Counted from the first letter of the stretch, positions 1 through 6,402 are shown. The stretch: DNA of 12,696 nucleotides from Nitrososphaerales archaeon (GCA_029237515.1 JARBAV010000395.1:1-12696); one strand, 5' to 3'. The notes: generated from the sequence alone by a model not told the origin. A program made the numbers and translations.

Positions 1-446
1 AAGTTGTAAGGTATTTCCTCTTACCATTCCTTCCATTCTATTGTTCTGAGCTTCATTCCTTTTACAATCCATTGGAGAAGATTGACATTTTGATTGTAGT
101 AACATGCATTTGATTCCATATTGTAAATTGAGTGAACTACCCAGAATTTTGGTAATAACCATTTTTGAAATTCATTCCTTGCTCAATCACAAAAATCTTA
201 ATTGTTCCCAAAATGCGACTCAATTCATTGTTCCACTTGTTGAGGTACTTATAGTGGTGAATGAATATTGTTACGTTGGATGTCGTCAAACGTCCAATGA
301 ACTATTATTTATTTAGAAGCTAAATGGATTATCATCGGTAAGATTCAATGAATCAACACCTTCTAGAAATTCGGTCGGTCCTATTGTTACTGGAATGTGC
401 ATCGTGCCATATCACAAACGATTCACGTGGATTGGCACAATTTGAA
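1..446. other. Left-edge region without a supported gene
   Basis: This AT-rich stretch holds no recognisable protein or RNA gene. A plus-strand reading frame of 70 codons (104-316) has no signal peptide, domain or ribosome-binding site and looks incidental. On the minus strand a frame opens at an ATG at 162 and stays open to the window edge (54 codons), but its Asn/Gln-rich product resembles no family I know. A weak inverted repeat (TTGGA ... TCCAA, about 275-299) and scattered TTCATTCCTT motifs (52-61 and 171-180) are visible. The region probably contains the 3' end of the flanking flavoprotein transcript. I see nothing else. Confidence 0.4.
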
Positions 447-1487
447 TCAAAGGGCATTTACAAATCTGTTCATTTTAACTAGGCTGACCTCAAATCCAAA
501 TCTATCTTCTTCCCTTTTCATATTTTGGTACATGTTCATCATTAGTTTAAAGTGCCTTATCATATTCAACGATGACTCCATTTTTAGTCGTATGATTCGG
601 TAAACATCATCATAATATCTGAACCGTTTGAGAACTTTAGTAGAGTACTGCTTGAAATCAAACCTTTCTTCAGGTTTATTGCTACTGGCCAGCTGATTCA
701 AGAATATATCACAACAAATTAGAGATGGAATAATTCCCTCTCCAAGCATCGGAAATACGCAGCCAATAGACTCTCCAACACCAACGATATTGTTCCAATA
801 GAACGGTTGCATTCTTCGCGGAGGGGCAAGCCGTATTGGCCTCCCTATCTTTTTCCTTATGGTGCATTCTGGGTGTCTAGCCATGAACTCTGCAATCCCA
901 TAATACTTCCTGTCCAAATCTCCCGCCCCAACGAAAGCTTCTCCCTTACTTAGAGGGAAGCACCAGAAGTAACCCCGGGCACCTTTGTATCCAATTACGT
1001 AAAAATCTTCAATTTCTTTGATATTCTCAACTAGATATTCATATGCGGGTATTATAAAATCCTCTTTAGATCTAGGCAACAGCGATCGATGAAAACCAGT
1101 GCAGTCGACTACCAAATCATATTCAGACAGCATTATGCTTTCCAAATTGCATTTCATTCCATAGGAAACCTTGACACCTCGTAGCAAATCTGACTCCCAT
1201 TTGCGTTTGTTATATGTGACCAAACCCTTTAGTTCCAAGTATTCTACTTTGTTTCCCGGGAGATCAATTCTTAGCGTGCGTCCAGTATGTGTAATATACT
1301 CGCTGAATTCAAGTCCCGCCTGATGCGAGAATTTTGCAAGCATATTCTTTGATCCCCCCCATGCGCATATTGGCCAATGTGCTTCTTCCTCATTTGTTTC
1401 AAACACCTCAACTTCGTGGCCCATCTTCGACATCATACAAGCTAGATAACTTCCAGCAACCCCAGCACCGGCAATGGCAATACGCAT
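447..1487 (-). CDS. Geranylgeranyl reductase family FAD-dependent oxidoreductase
   Basis: This is a flavoprotein of the geranylgeranyl/digeranylgeranylglycerophospholipid reductase family, which in archaea saturates the isoprenoid chains of membrane lipids. The N-terminus is a Rossmann FAD-binding motif (GAGVAG, residues 7-12), followed by a DCTG segment (128-131). The family signature GYFWCFP lies at 172-178, and the second FAD motif reads GVGESIGCVFPMLGEGI (236-252). The length of 346 residues is slightly below the usual 380-450. I chose the ATG at 1487 because the beta-strand of the Rossmann fold begins at once. An ATG eight codons upstream (1511) is the alternative. No clear TATA box or ribosome-binding site separates the two. 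The gene stands alone, divergent from the secreted-protein gene at 1790. The exact substrate is not shown: archaea carry several paralogs acting on lipids, quinones or other polyprenyl compounds. Confidence 0.85.
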   Translation of the reverse strand: MRIAIAGAGVAGSYLACMMSKMGHEVEVFETNEEEAHWPICAWGGSKNMLAKFSHQAGLEFSEYITHTGRTLRIDLPGNKVEYLELKGLVTYNKRKWESDLLRGVKVSYGMKCNLESIMLSEYDLVVDCTGFHRSLLPRSKEDFIIPAYEYLVENIKEIEDFYVIGYKGARGYFWCFPLSKGEAFVGAGDLDRKYYGIAEFMARHPECTIRKKIGRPIRLAPPRRMQPFYWNNIVGVGESIGCVFPMLGEGIIPSLICCDIFLNQLASSNKPEERFDFKQYSTKVLKRFRYYDDVYRIIRLKMESSLNMIRHFKLMMNMYQNMKREEDRFGFEVSLVKMNRFVNAL

Positions 1488-1789
1488 ACAGTTGATCTTT
1501 CTGTGTTGCATCTAAAAACCTATCCCACAAGTTTCTCTTCCAGTTGAAGACGCAGGGATTGCAAGTTCATTAACTTGTCGAGTGGATCCAGATGGGGCCA
1601 ACCATCTCAATAACCTATATTGAATTGATTCGAGATCGGTATGTGTGTAATTTTACAACTTTGTAATTTCTTGGGCAAGAGACATAAAGTCAATGACTTA
1701 ATCAAATACTTATATTCGATAGACAAGAAGCAGAGATTTAGTACAAATTGGAGTCTCGCATATATAGTATATCTGCTAGCGTTTTCTGA
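1488..1789. other. Divergent intergenic region with two stem-loops
   Basis: This is the spacer between the flavoprotein gene (-) and the beta-helix gene (+). Two small perfect stem-loops sit close together: CAAGTT/AACTTG with a CATT loop (1562-1577), and AGATGG/CCATCT with a GGCCAA loop (1590-1607). Neither is followed by a T-run, so they do not look like terminators. They could belong to a 5' UTR, an operator or a small RNA. No ORF of note is present. The promoter for the beta-helix gene is at its right end. Confidence 0.4.
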
Positions 1790-1790
1790 A
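1758..1790 (+). promoter_or_regulatory. TATA-type promoter of the beta-helix gene
   Basis: A strong TATA-like element, CATATATAGTATAT (about 1759-1771), is centred some 26 bp before the ATG at 1790. With normal archaeal spacing, transcription would begin at or next to the start codon, giving a leaderless mRNA. No Shine-Dalgarno sequence precedes the ATG, which agrees with this. Confidence 0.6.
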
Positions 1791-2566
1791 TGAAACGAAC
1801 TATTGTGTCATACATGGTAGCAACAATTCTGTCACTAATGGCAATTGGTGGCCTAGCAATGCCTTCATTGCCAATAATGGCACAAGCACAACCGGTAGCA
1901 ACTAACGCCGCATGTGGACAAGTTGTCAGCGGATTGGTAAACCTAACAGCAAATCTTGACTGTAGCGGAGACGGTCTCATTATTGGTGGTGATAATACTG
2001 TGGTAAACATGAACGGGTACTCAATCACTGGTCCAGGACCTGATAGCTCTAAAGTAGGAATTATGGTTCCAAACAATGATAATGTCGTCATCAACGGACC
2101 AGGTTCGATAAGTAACTTCCAAGCTGGTGTCCTCGTTACGGGTGCCAACGGAATGAAAATGTCATCCCTGATACTAGACAGTAATCAAATCGGGGTATTC
2201 ATGACAGGATCTGAGAATACGGACATACAACAGAATATCGTCAAAGAAAACAGTCTTGGTGTGGCGACACATTCTAGCACAGGTGCTAAATTGACATCCA
2301 ACCTAATGAGCGGAAATCTTCTTGCTGGAATTACGTTTGTAAACACTCAACAATCTGAGGTTTCGATGAATAATATTGACGGAAGCCAAAATGGAGCATT
2401 CTTAGATGCACAGAGCTCAGCAAATAGTGTCGTAGCAAATAACGTTCTAGAGAATGTCGTCGATGTGAACAACGCCAACGGCCTCCCACCGAACATTAAC
2501 AACAACCAGTTTAGCGACAACAACTGCCAGGTGAGCAATCCAAGCGGGATCTGTATAGGTAGGTAG
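1790..2566 (+). CDS. Secreted right-handed beta-helix (NosD/pectate-lyase-like) protein
   Basis: The protein has 258 residues with a clear Sec signal peptide: Lys-Arg at 2-3, a hydrophobic core at 5-23, and a likely cut after AQA at residue 33. The mature part is built of short repeating turns with alternating hydrophobic residues and Asn ladders (for example NNDNVVINGPG, SENTDIQQNIVKENSLGV, QQSEVSMNNIDGSQNGAF). This is typical of parallel beta-helix proteins of the NosD/PbH1 type. Four cysteines (42, 58, 246, 255) sit near the two ends and could form disulfides that cap the helix. There is no transmembrane anchor or S-layer motif, so it is probably released or held in the pseudo-periplasm. 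No catalytic residues can be assigned. In such proteins the fold often binds carbohydrate or acts as a scaffold, but function here is unknown. It is transcribed ahead of a second secreted protein but has its own terminator. Confidence 0.75.
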   Translation: MKRTIVSYMVATILSLMAIGGLAMPSLPIMAQAQPVATNAACGQVVSGLVNLTANLDCSGDGLIIGGDNTVVNMNGYSITGPGPDSSKVGIMVPNNDNVVINGPGSISNFQAGVLVTGANGMKMSSLILDSNQIGVFMTGSENTDIQQNIVKENSLGVATHSSTGAKLTSNLMSGNLLAGITFVNTQQSEVSMNNIDGSQNGAFLDAQSSANSVVANNVLENVVDVNNANGLPPNINNNQFSDNNCQVSNPSGICIGR

Positions 2567-2589
2567 GTAATATCTACGGAAAGACCGAA

Positions 2590-2619
2590 ATGGTGATCAA
2601 ACTCACCATAACTTTTTTA
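2590..2619 (+). terminator. Hairpin plus T-run terminator after the beta-helix gene
   Basis: A perfect 7-bp stem, ATGGTGA (2590-2596) pairing with TCACCAT (2603-2609) around a 6-nt loop, is followed three bases later by six T residues (2613-2618). It lies 24 bp after the stop codon. This is the clearest terminator-like structure in the window. It suggests the two neighbouring secreted-protein genes are separate transcription units. Confidence 0.6.
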
Positions 2620-2689
2620 TTATACTTTGATTATGCGGGGAATCAGGGAATATTATTCTAACTGTACTTTCCAATAGAATAGAAGGTAG

Positions 2690-2725
2690 AAATAAATAAA
2701 TCTAATGACAAATGTTGTTCATCAA
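2690..2725 (+). promoter_or_regulatory. TATA-type promoter of the sequon-rich secreted protein gene
   Basis: The AT-rich element AAATAAATAAA (about 2690-2700) is centred roughly 29 bp before the ATG at 2725. This would place the transcription start within a few bases of the start codon. No Shine-Dalgarno sequence is present. Confidence 0.45.
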
Positions 2726-3213
2726 TGAACAAATTTACGAAGCGATCAGTCATAATGACTTTAATGAGTTTTGCTATTTTAGCTACAGTTTCGAGCACGC
2801 AGTTTGTGCCAAATCTTTATGTTCCAAATGTTCATGCACAACAATTTCCTGTAACTTCGCCTAATTTTACAAATCCTTCACCATTGGACAATCTGAGTAT
2901 GGCAAATCAGACGGGAGAGTCTTTAGTAGAGTCATTTGGTCCGCTATCTCAAATGGAAGCGGTGATTCGGGAAATAGAAAATACCAACGCAACTAGTTTT
3001 GCCGCACGGCAGCAGATCGAATCAGTTACCAGTAATATGTCTAGCAATATGTCCAATGCCACTGGCATGACAGACTCACAGAACATGACTGGCGACTCGA
3101 CAAATGACACGGCCATGAGAGCCGTAATAGAACAGACTGTAAATACAAATGCGACAGGGTTTGCGGCAGGTAATTTGATAAACATGACAAGTCCTCAACC
3201 TGCCAATCCTTGA
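2725..3213 (+). CDS. Small secreted Asn/Thr/Ser-rich protein with an internal repeat and many N-glycosylation sequons
   Basis: This 162-residue protein belongs to no family I recognise. It has a Sec signal peptide (basic residues at 3-7, hydrophobic core at 9-22, possible cut after VHA near residue 38). The mature chain is polar and rich in Asn, Thr, Ser and Met. It contains 11 N-X-S/T sequons: N47, N56, N61, N88, N104, N108, N111, N120, N127, N142 and N153. Residues 77-95 and 131-149 form an internal repeat, M-x-A-V-I, then NTNAT, x, FAA, with 12 of 19 positions identical; each copy carries a sequon. No transmembrane anchor follows the signal peptide. I infer a heavily glycosylated surface or pseudo-periplasmic protein. 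It follows the beta-helix gene but has its own promoter-like sequence. Confidence 0.7.
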   Translation: MNKFTKRSVIMTLMSFAILATVSSTQFVPNLYVPNVHAQQFPVTSPNFTNPSPLDNLSMANQTGESLVESFGPLSQMEAVIREIENTNATSFAARQQIESVTSNMSSNMSNATGMTDSQNMTGDSTNDTAMRAVIEQTVNTNATGFAAGNLINMTSPQPANP

Positions 3214-3410
3214 GACTATCCGTGAATACGAGGTAATAGTGCCTAGTTCAATCAGCTGGGATCGGAGATATCATCTACAGAGTACTTTTAAAAATTCTAT
3301 AGAAAGTACCAAACTCAAAAGGCGAATATCGGCACTGCCTCTATTCCGAAAGTGATTTCTTATCGATTTACAGACAAGTAGACCGTCCGAGTTCCAATTA
3401 AATGTCAGGG

Positions 3411-3575
3411 CTAACTAGATGAGTATCTGTCCATGACCCTATAGCGTACGTATTTATCATCTGGAGAATATTTAGGGGGATGTGGGTTGATGGTAAAAGA
3501 CCCACATACAGGACAATTTGATTTCAATGTGTATTTAGAGCAGCCTTTGCAGAGTCTCATAAGATGCTTCTTCAT
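3411..3575 (-). CDS. nop10: H/ACA ribonucleoprotein subunit Nop10
   Basis: This 54-residue protein is a short but clear Nop10, the small subunit of the archaeal H/ACA RNP that works with Cbf5, Gar1 and L7Ae in RNA-guided pseudouridylation of rRNA. Its N-terminal zinc ribbon has cysteines at 9, 12, 21 and 24 (C-x2-C-x8-C-x2-C), and YTLK lies between the pairs as in the family. The diagnostic linker NPHPPKYSPDDKYVRYR follows at residues 30-46. Length and layout match archaeal Nop10 (about 55-60 residues). The ATG at 3575 lies 2 nt after the stop codon of aIF2-alpha, so the two are surely cotranscribed, and this gene pair is widely conserved in archaea. The C-terminus (MDRYSSS) is slightly degenerate. 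No clear terminator follows. Confidence 0.93.
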   Translation of the reverse strand: MKKHLMRLCKGCSKYTLKSNCPVCGSFTINPHPPKYSPDDKYVRYRVMDRYSSS

Positions 3576-3577
3576 GC

Positions 3578-4381
3578 CTACGAGTGAACCTTTTTGGATT
3601 GATCTCTCCTGAAATCAAAGGTTCCCTTTTCCTGACCGATCGCATTTTTGATTTTTTCTAGCGCATTATTCATTATCTTTTCTGCACTTTTAAAGTTATC
3701 AGCTTTCACTACCATTCTGTACTTTGGAGCCGAAACATAAGTTATACTAATTGAAGTGTTAGCTTTTGACATTTCTACGGAGCCCAATAGATCCTTTATC
3801 CTTTCAATACCATCTGCCTTGTTGAGAGAAATTTCAAGAATTCCCATTATTTCTACATGAGGTATTTGGATCTTATTACTCTCTGTCTCAATCGCTTTCA
3901 TGATTTCTTCGGAAAACCCCAGACTGCGAATAGAATCGATCCCCTTTCTTGAAACGGCCTCAAACAAATCGTAGACTAAATCAAATTTCTTTAGGATATC
4001 ATCTTCCAGGCTAGTCATTTCAGAATCAGACAAGTTTGCCTTTTTCTTTACGATATCCATGAATGCTGAGGCTTTTTCATTTTTCTTAACTTCTATCAGC
4101 TTCGATTTCCTCTCGTCGCCAGTAACCTGCTTAAGTGACAAGTCCACTTCAGCCCTTGACTTGTTTACTCGAATAACCTTTAGAACGGTCTTTTGTTTAG
4201 GTCGGATGTACCTTTCGATGTTTCTGATCCATCCTGTAGCTATCTCGGAAATATGGAGAAAGCCAATCGTTTCATCGTATTCGTCAAGAGTTATGTAAGC
4301 TCCATGACCAGTTACCTCCCTTATCGTAACTAGAACGATTTCCCCTTCTTCAGGAAGCCGTCTAACCTCGGCAGTCATCAT
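3578..4381 (-). CDS. Translation initiation factor aIF2 subunit alpha
   Basis: This is the alpha subunit of the archaeal initiation factor aIF2, which with the gamma subunit delivers initiator Met-tRNA to the small ribosomal subunit. The protein has 267 residues. An N-terminal S1/OB domain (about 11-85) includes GAYITLDEYDETIGFLHISEI and WIRNIERYIR. A helical middle domain covers about 90-175, and a C-terminal alpha/beta domain, which binds aIF2-gamma, about 180-260. Length and domain order are normal for the family. Two consecutive ATG codons (4381 and 4378) open the gene. I give the first, but the second is equally possible. Nop10 follows after 2 nt. The cobalamin adenosyltransferase gene lies 223 bp upstream on the same strand, too far to assume one operon. 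Confidence 0.95.
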   Translation of the reverse strand: MMTAEVRRLPEEGEIVLVTIREVTGHGAYITLDEYDETIGFLHISEIATGWIRNIERYIRPKQKTVLKVIRVNKSRAEVDLSLKQVTGDERKSKLIEVKKNEKASAFMDIVKKKANLSDSEMTSLEDDILKKFDLVYDLFEAVSRKGIDSIRSLGFSEEIMKAIETESNKIQIPHVEIMGILEISLNKADGIERIKDLLGSVEMSKANTSISITYVSAPKYRMVVKADNFKSAEKIMNNALEKIKNAIGQEKGTFDFRRDQSKKVHS

Positions 4382-4460
4382 TTATAACGGTAAACGCCAC
4401 ATATCGCCTACTTTAACGTTGCCATTAGACTGACGACCGAGTGATTTGAGCAGTACTTGG

Positions 4461-4474
4461 GGGTTAATTAACCC
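4461..4474. repeat. Perfect 14-bp palindrome in the aIF2-alpha upstream region
   Basis: GGGTTAATTAACCC is a perfect palindrome 80-93 bp upstream of the aIF2-alpha start and about 130 bp after the cobO stop codon. Short perfect palindromes of this kind are typical protein-binding sites, but no target protein can be named. I found no second copy in the window. Confidence 0.5.
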
Positions 4475-4604
4475 ATTCTGCAAGGTAATTTTACTCGAAG
4501 GTTTAGCCCGGTTGTGATGGATTTAGTGAGTAGGGTGACACTAGAAAAACTTCATATTGGATCTCCTCTTCGTGTCCTAGAATGGACTTTATCAGAGTCA
4601 AGAC

Positions 4605-5150
4605 CTAGTAGTCAATGCCCTTCATTGCCTTGACCCCGTTTCTAAATGGATGCTTTATTTCTTTCATTTCTGTGACCATGTCAGCAAGTTCTACCAATTT
4701 AGTCGGTGCATAGTTTCCTGTTAGGATAACCGAGGTCCTTCTTGCCTTGCATTTCAAAAGTTCAAGGGCGTCCTCGATAACGATGAGATTTAACTTCAAA
4801 GCATAGTTAATTTCGTCTAAGATCACCAAATCGTAATCGCCAGAGCTAACCTTCTTCTTCGCGATATCTACGGCTAGTTTAGCAGCAGCTTGATGCTCTT
4901 CCAATGGAAGATCGTCATCGATAATCCCAACAAATCCCCTACCAGATACTACCATGTCAAATTCTGGCTCGAGCCTTTTTGAGGATGTTAGCTCTCCGTA
5001 ATACCATTCTCCCTTGATGAATTGAACCATTGCTACCCGCTGACCATGTCCAACTGATCGCAATACGATCCCTAGTGCTGCACTTGTCTTTCCCTTCCCC
5101 TTTCCAGTAAAGATAACAATTATTCCCTCATCTCCTCCTTCTTCTGTCAT
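4605..5150 (-). CDS. cobO: Cob(I)alamin adenosyltransferase (CobA/CobO/BtuR family)
   Basis: The enzyme transfers the 5'-deoxyadenosyl group of ATP to the cobalt of cob(I)alamin or cobyrinic acid a,c-diamide in the cytoplasm, making adenosylcobalamin. The 181-residue protein has the family P-loop TGKGKGKTSAA (15-25), the QFIKG segment (43-47), the LDEINYAL motif with D112/E113, ILTGNYAP (142-149), and the typical end VTEMKEIKHPF ... KGIDY. Length is normal. The ATG at 5150 has a TATA-like AATATATAAC (minus strand, about 5182-5190) some 36 bp upstream, which predicts a short leader of about 10 nt. It is divergent from an MtrA-like corrinoid protein gene 163 bp away, so the two may share a regulatory region. 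Confidence 0.92.
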   Translation of the reverse strand: MTEEGGDEGIIVIFTGKGKGKTSAALGIVLRSVGHGQRVAMVQFIKGEWYYGELTSSKRLEPEFDMVVSGRGFVGIIDDDLPLEEHQAAAKLAVDIAKKKVSSGDYDLVILDEINYALKLNLIVIEDALELLKCKARRTSVILTGNYAPTKLVELADMVTEMKEIKHPFRNGVKAMKGIDY

Positions 5151-5313
5151 AGTAGTTTGTTATCCGTACTCGAGGGGATTGTTATATATTTGGTGTCAAC
5201 GGGACGATTATGCTCACAGTATATACTCTTTGATAGGATTCTTCACTTTGCTGTTCACCTATTCCTAAAGGAATATACAGTATCACGGGCAAATTATAGC
5301 GGCTGGCTGATTC
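5151..5313. promoter_or_regulatory. Divergent promoter region of cobO and the MtrA-like gene
   Basis: The cobO side has a TATA-like element at about 5182-5190 (read on the minus strand). For the plus-strand gene, GAATATACAG (5271-5280) is the best-spaced candidate (start site near 5300, short leader). An AAATTATA at 5291-5298 lies too close to the ATG. A perfect 10-bp palindrome AGTATATACT (5218-5227) sits between the two promoters and could be an operator or simply an AT-rich coincidence. I see no cobalamin riboswitch. Confidence 0.4.
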
Positions 5314-5817
5314 ATGAAAAAAACACTGCATTCCTTGCAGACAGTTGCGGGCAAAATATGCGAATATGTTCTTCCTATACGGCTATCTTATGAGATAGGA
5401 AATGGCAATATGCTTGCCATTTGCACACTATCAGACATGAGTCTACTAAAGGATATTATTTCAAGTAAGGATATTATGCGCAAGATTTTTCTTGTCGGAA
5501 GACTTCTTTCTGAAAATCGAGGAATTGATAATCTTCTTGAGACAGTTCACGGTTGCACCCAATTGCGTTATTTGATTTTATGTGGAAAAGATGTCAAAGG
5601 GCATCTACCTGGACAAGCCTTGATTTCGCTTCACAATTACGGAATAAGAGAAGACGGGCTAATAGTAGGTGCAAGAGGAAGCAACCCCATATTAAAATCG
5701 ACCAAAGAAGCGATCTCGTACTTTAGGACTAATATAGAAATTGTTGACCTAATCGGTAGTAGAGATATCAGACAATTAAAACTCCAAATAGAGAAATTAG
5801 TCGGACCGCAAGATTAA
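5314..5817 (+). CDS. MtrA-like corrinoid-binding protein, soluble form
   Basis: The 167-residue protein matches the cytoplasmic corrinoid-binding domain of MtrA, the subunit of tetrahydromethanopterin:coenzyme M methyltransferase that carries the methyl group on cobalt. Family hallmarks are VGRLLSENRGI (61-71), YLILCGKDVKGHLPGQALISLHNYGI (86-111) and IVGARGSNP (117-125), then EIVDLIG (142-148). H97 in KGHLPGQ aligns with the histidine known to coordinate cobalt from below in methanogen MtrA (His84 there). Methanogen MtrA is longer and has a C-terminal membrane helix. This protein ends without one, so it should be soluble. The start is fixed: a stop codon lies two codons before the ATG. No other mtr gene is nearby. 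Divergence from cobO supports a corrinoid role. I infer a methyl-carrying corrinoid protein in one-carbon metabolism, perhaps for methionine synthesis. The partner is unknown. Confidence 0.82.
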   Translation: MKKTLHSLQTVAGKICEYVLPIRLSYEIGNGNMLAICTLSDMSLLKDIISSKDIMRKIFLVGRLLSENRGIDNLLETVHGCTQLRYLILCGKDVKGHLPGQALISLHNYGIREDGLIVGARGSNPILKSTKEAISYFRTNIEIVDLIGSRDIRQLKLQIEKLVGPQD

Positions 5818-5922
5818 GTCTATTTTATTAATAGTCGTGCAACAATCAAAAAATCAGAAACAGAATTTGCAGAAAACGATAATCTTTCAAATGTGAACCG
5901 AGCAAATCAGTAGACTCGAAAT
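5818..5922. terminator. Convergent intergenic region with T-rich termination signals
   Basis: After the MtrA-like stop codon a small stem CTATT/AATAG (5820-5834) surrounds a T-rich loop. In the other direction, the minus strand carries six consecutive T residues at 5848-5853, downstream of the acetyltransferase. Both fit the weak, T-rich termination signals of archaea. No gene lies here. Confidence 0.35.
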
Positions 5923-6390
5923 TCAAAGTAGGTCGAATCTCATAGAGGTTTCATGCACCTTAAAACCCGCTTTCTGATAAAATTTGATATTAGTATCTGA
6001 ACAATCCAATACGACCTTGTAACAGCCCTCAGTCTTTGCAAAGTGCAATGCGTGACTTATAAGCGCGGAGCCTATCCCTAGGCCTTCAAATCCTTTACGT
6101 GTTACTACATCCTCAATATGACCTGCTTTTCCCCCGCTATGAATAAATTTCTGCTCGACAAGGAGGGTGGTCGCACCTATCACCTCAGAGGTCTCTTTGT
6201 CTATCGCAACAAATATTCTGTGGAGCGGATTTGAAATGATATTGTTTAATATCTGTTCTGCTCTCTCCATGCTCTCTTCAACGCTTCCTAATTCGGACAA
6301 ATTCTTTAGCGTAGAGAAGTATCCCTTTTTTAGATCGCCTTCTTTAATCTCTCTTACTTCGAATTTTAGATCCCGCTTGCTATTGTTCAT
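5923..6390 (-). CDS. GNAT N-acetyltransferase, glucosamine-6-phosphate acetyltransferase (GNA1)-like
   Basis: The 155-residue protein is a single GNAT domain. Its closest resemblance, from memory of the family, is to eukaryotic-type GNA1. HIEDVVTRKGFEGLGIGSALI (91-111) covers beta-4 and the acetyl-CoA loop. GCYKVVLDCSDTNIKFYQKAGF (122-143) is almost the family signature, and the end has E-x2-M-x-F. GNA1 acetylates glucosamine 6-phosphate on the way to UDP-N-acetylglucosamine, a sugar used in archaeal N-glycans. The CoA loop usually reads R-G-x-G-x-G. Here the Arg is Glu (E102), the one unusual feature. The start is supported by a good Shine-Dalgarno sequence, GGAGGA (minus strand, 6397-6402), six bases before the ATG. 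The gene lies 68 bp downstream of the deoxyhypusine-synthase-like gene on the same strand and may be cotranscribed. Confidence 0.8.
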   Translation of the reverse strand: MNNSKRDLKFEVREIKEGDLKKGYFSTLKNLSELGSVEESMERAEQILNNIISNPLHRIFVAIDKETSEVIGATTLLVEQKFIHSGGKAGHIEDVVTRKGFEGLGIGSALISHALHFAKTEGCYKVVLDCSDTNIKFYQKAGFKVHETSMRFDLL

Positions 6391-6396
6391 GACACT

Positions 6397-6402
6397 TCCT
6401 CC
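6397..6402 (-). promoter_or_regulatory. Strong Shine-Dalgarno site of the acetyltransferase gene
   Basis: GGAGGA on the minus strand lies 6 nt before the ATG at 6390. Most other starts in this window lack such a site and look leaderless. Its presence suggests the acetyltransferase is translated from the interior of a longer mRNA begun at the deoxyhypusine-synthase-like gene. Confidence 0.6.

Noticed and set aside
1..162. Minus-strand frame open to the window edge from an ATG at 162
   Set aside because: Only 54 codons visible, Asn/Gln-rich, resembling no known protein; an open frame of this length is expected by chance. It could be the start of a real gene beyond the edge, but the sequence here does not support it.
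104..316. 70-codon plus-strand frame at the left edge
   Set aside because: No domain, no ribosome-binding site, no well-placed TATA box, and a composition like the surrounding AT-rich spacer.
397..603. Plus-strand frame overlapping the 3' end of the flavoprotein gene
   Set aside because: Antisense to a clearly conserved coding sequence, with no family features of its own.
1738..2148. 136-codon minus-strand frame antisense to the beta-helix gene
   Set aside because: The plus-strand product has a signal peptide, beta-helix repeats and a promoter; the antisense frame is a shadow.
4441..4604. Possible C/D-box RNA (a GTGATGG near 4514)
   Set aside because: The C box is imperfect, and no matching D box or C'/D' pair lies at the right distance.
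4517..4633. 38-codon plus-strand frame between aIF2-alpha and cobO
   Set aside because: Its end runs antisense through the conserved C-terminus of cobO, it has no ribosome-binding site, and it resembles no family.
5151..5313. Cobalamin riboswitch between cobO and the MtrA-like gene
   Set aside because: No B12-box-like sequence or extended structure is visible, and these riboswitches are mainly bacterial.
5157..5393. 78-codon plus-strand frame overlapping the start of the MtrA-like gene
   Set aside because: It is out of frame with the conserved MtrA-like protein and has no recognisable feature.
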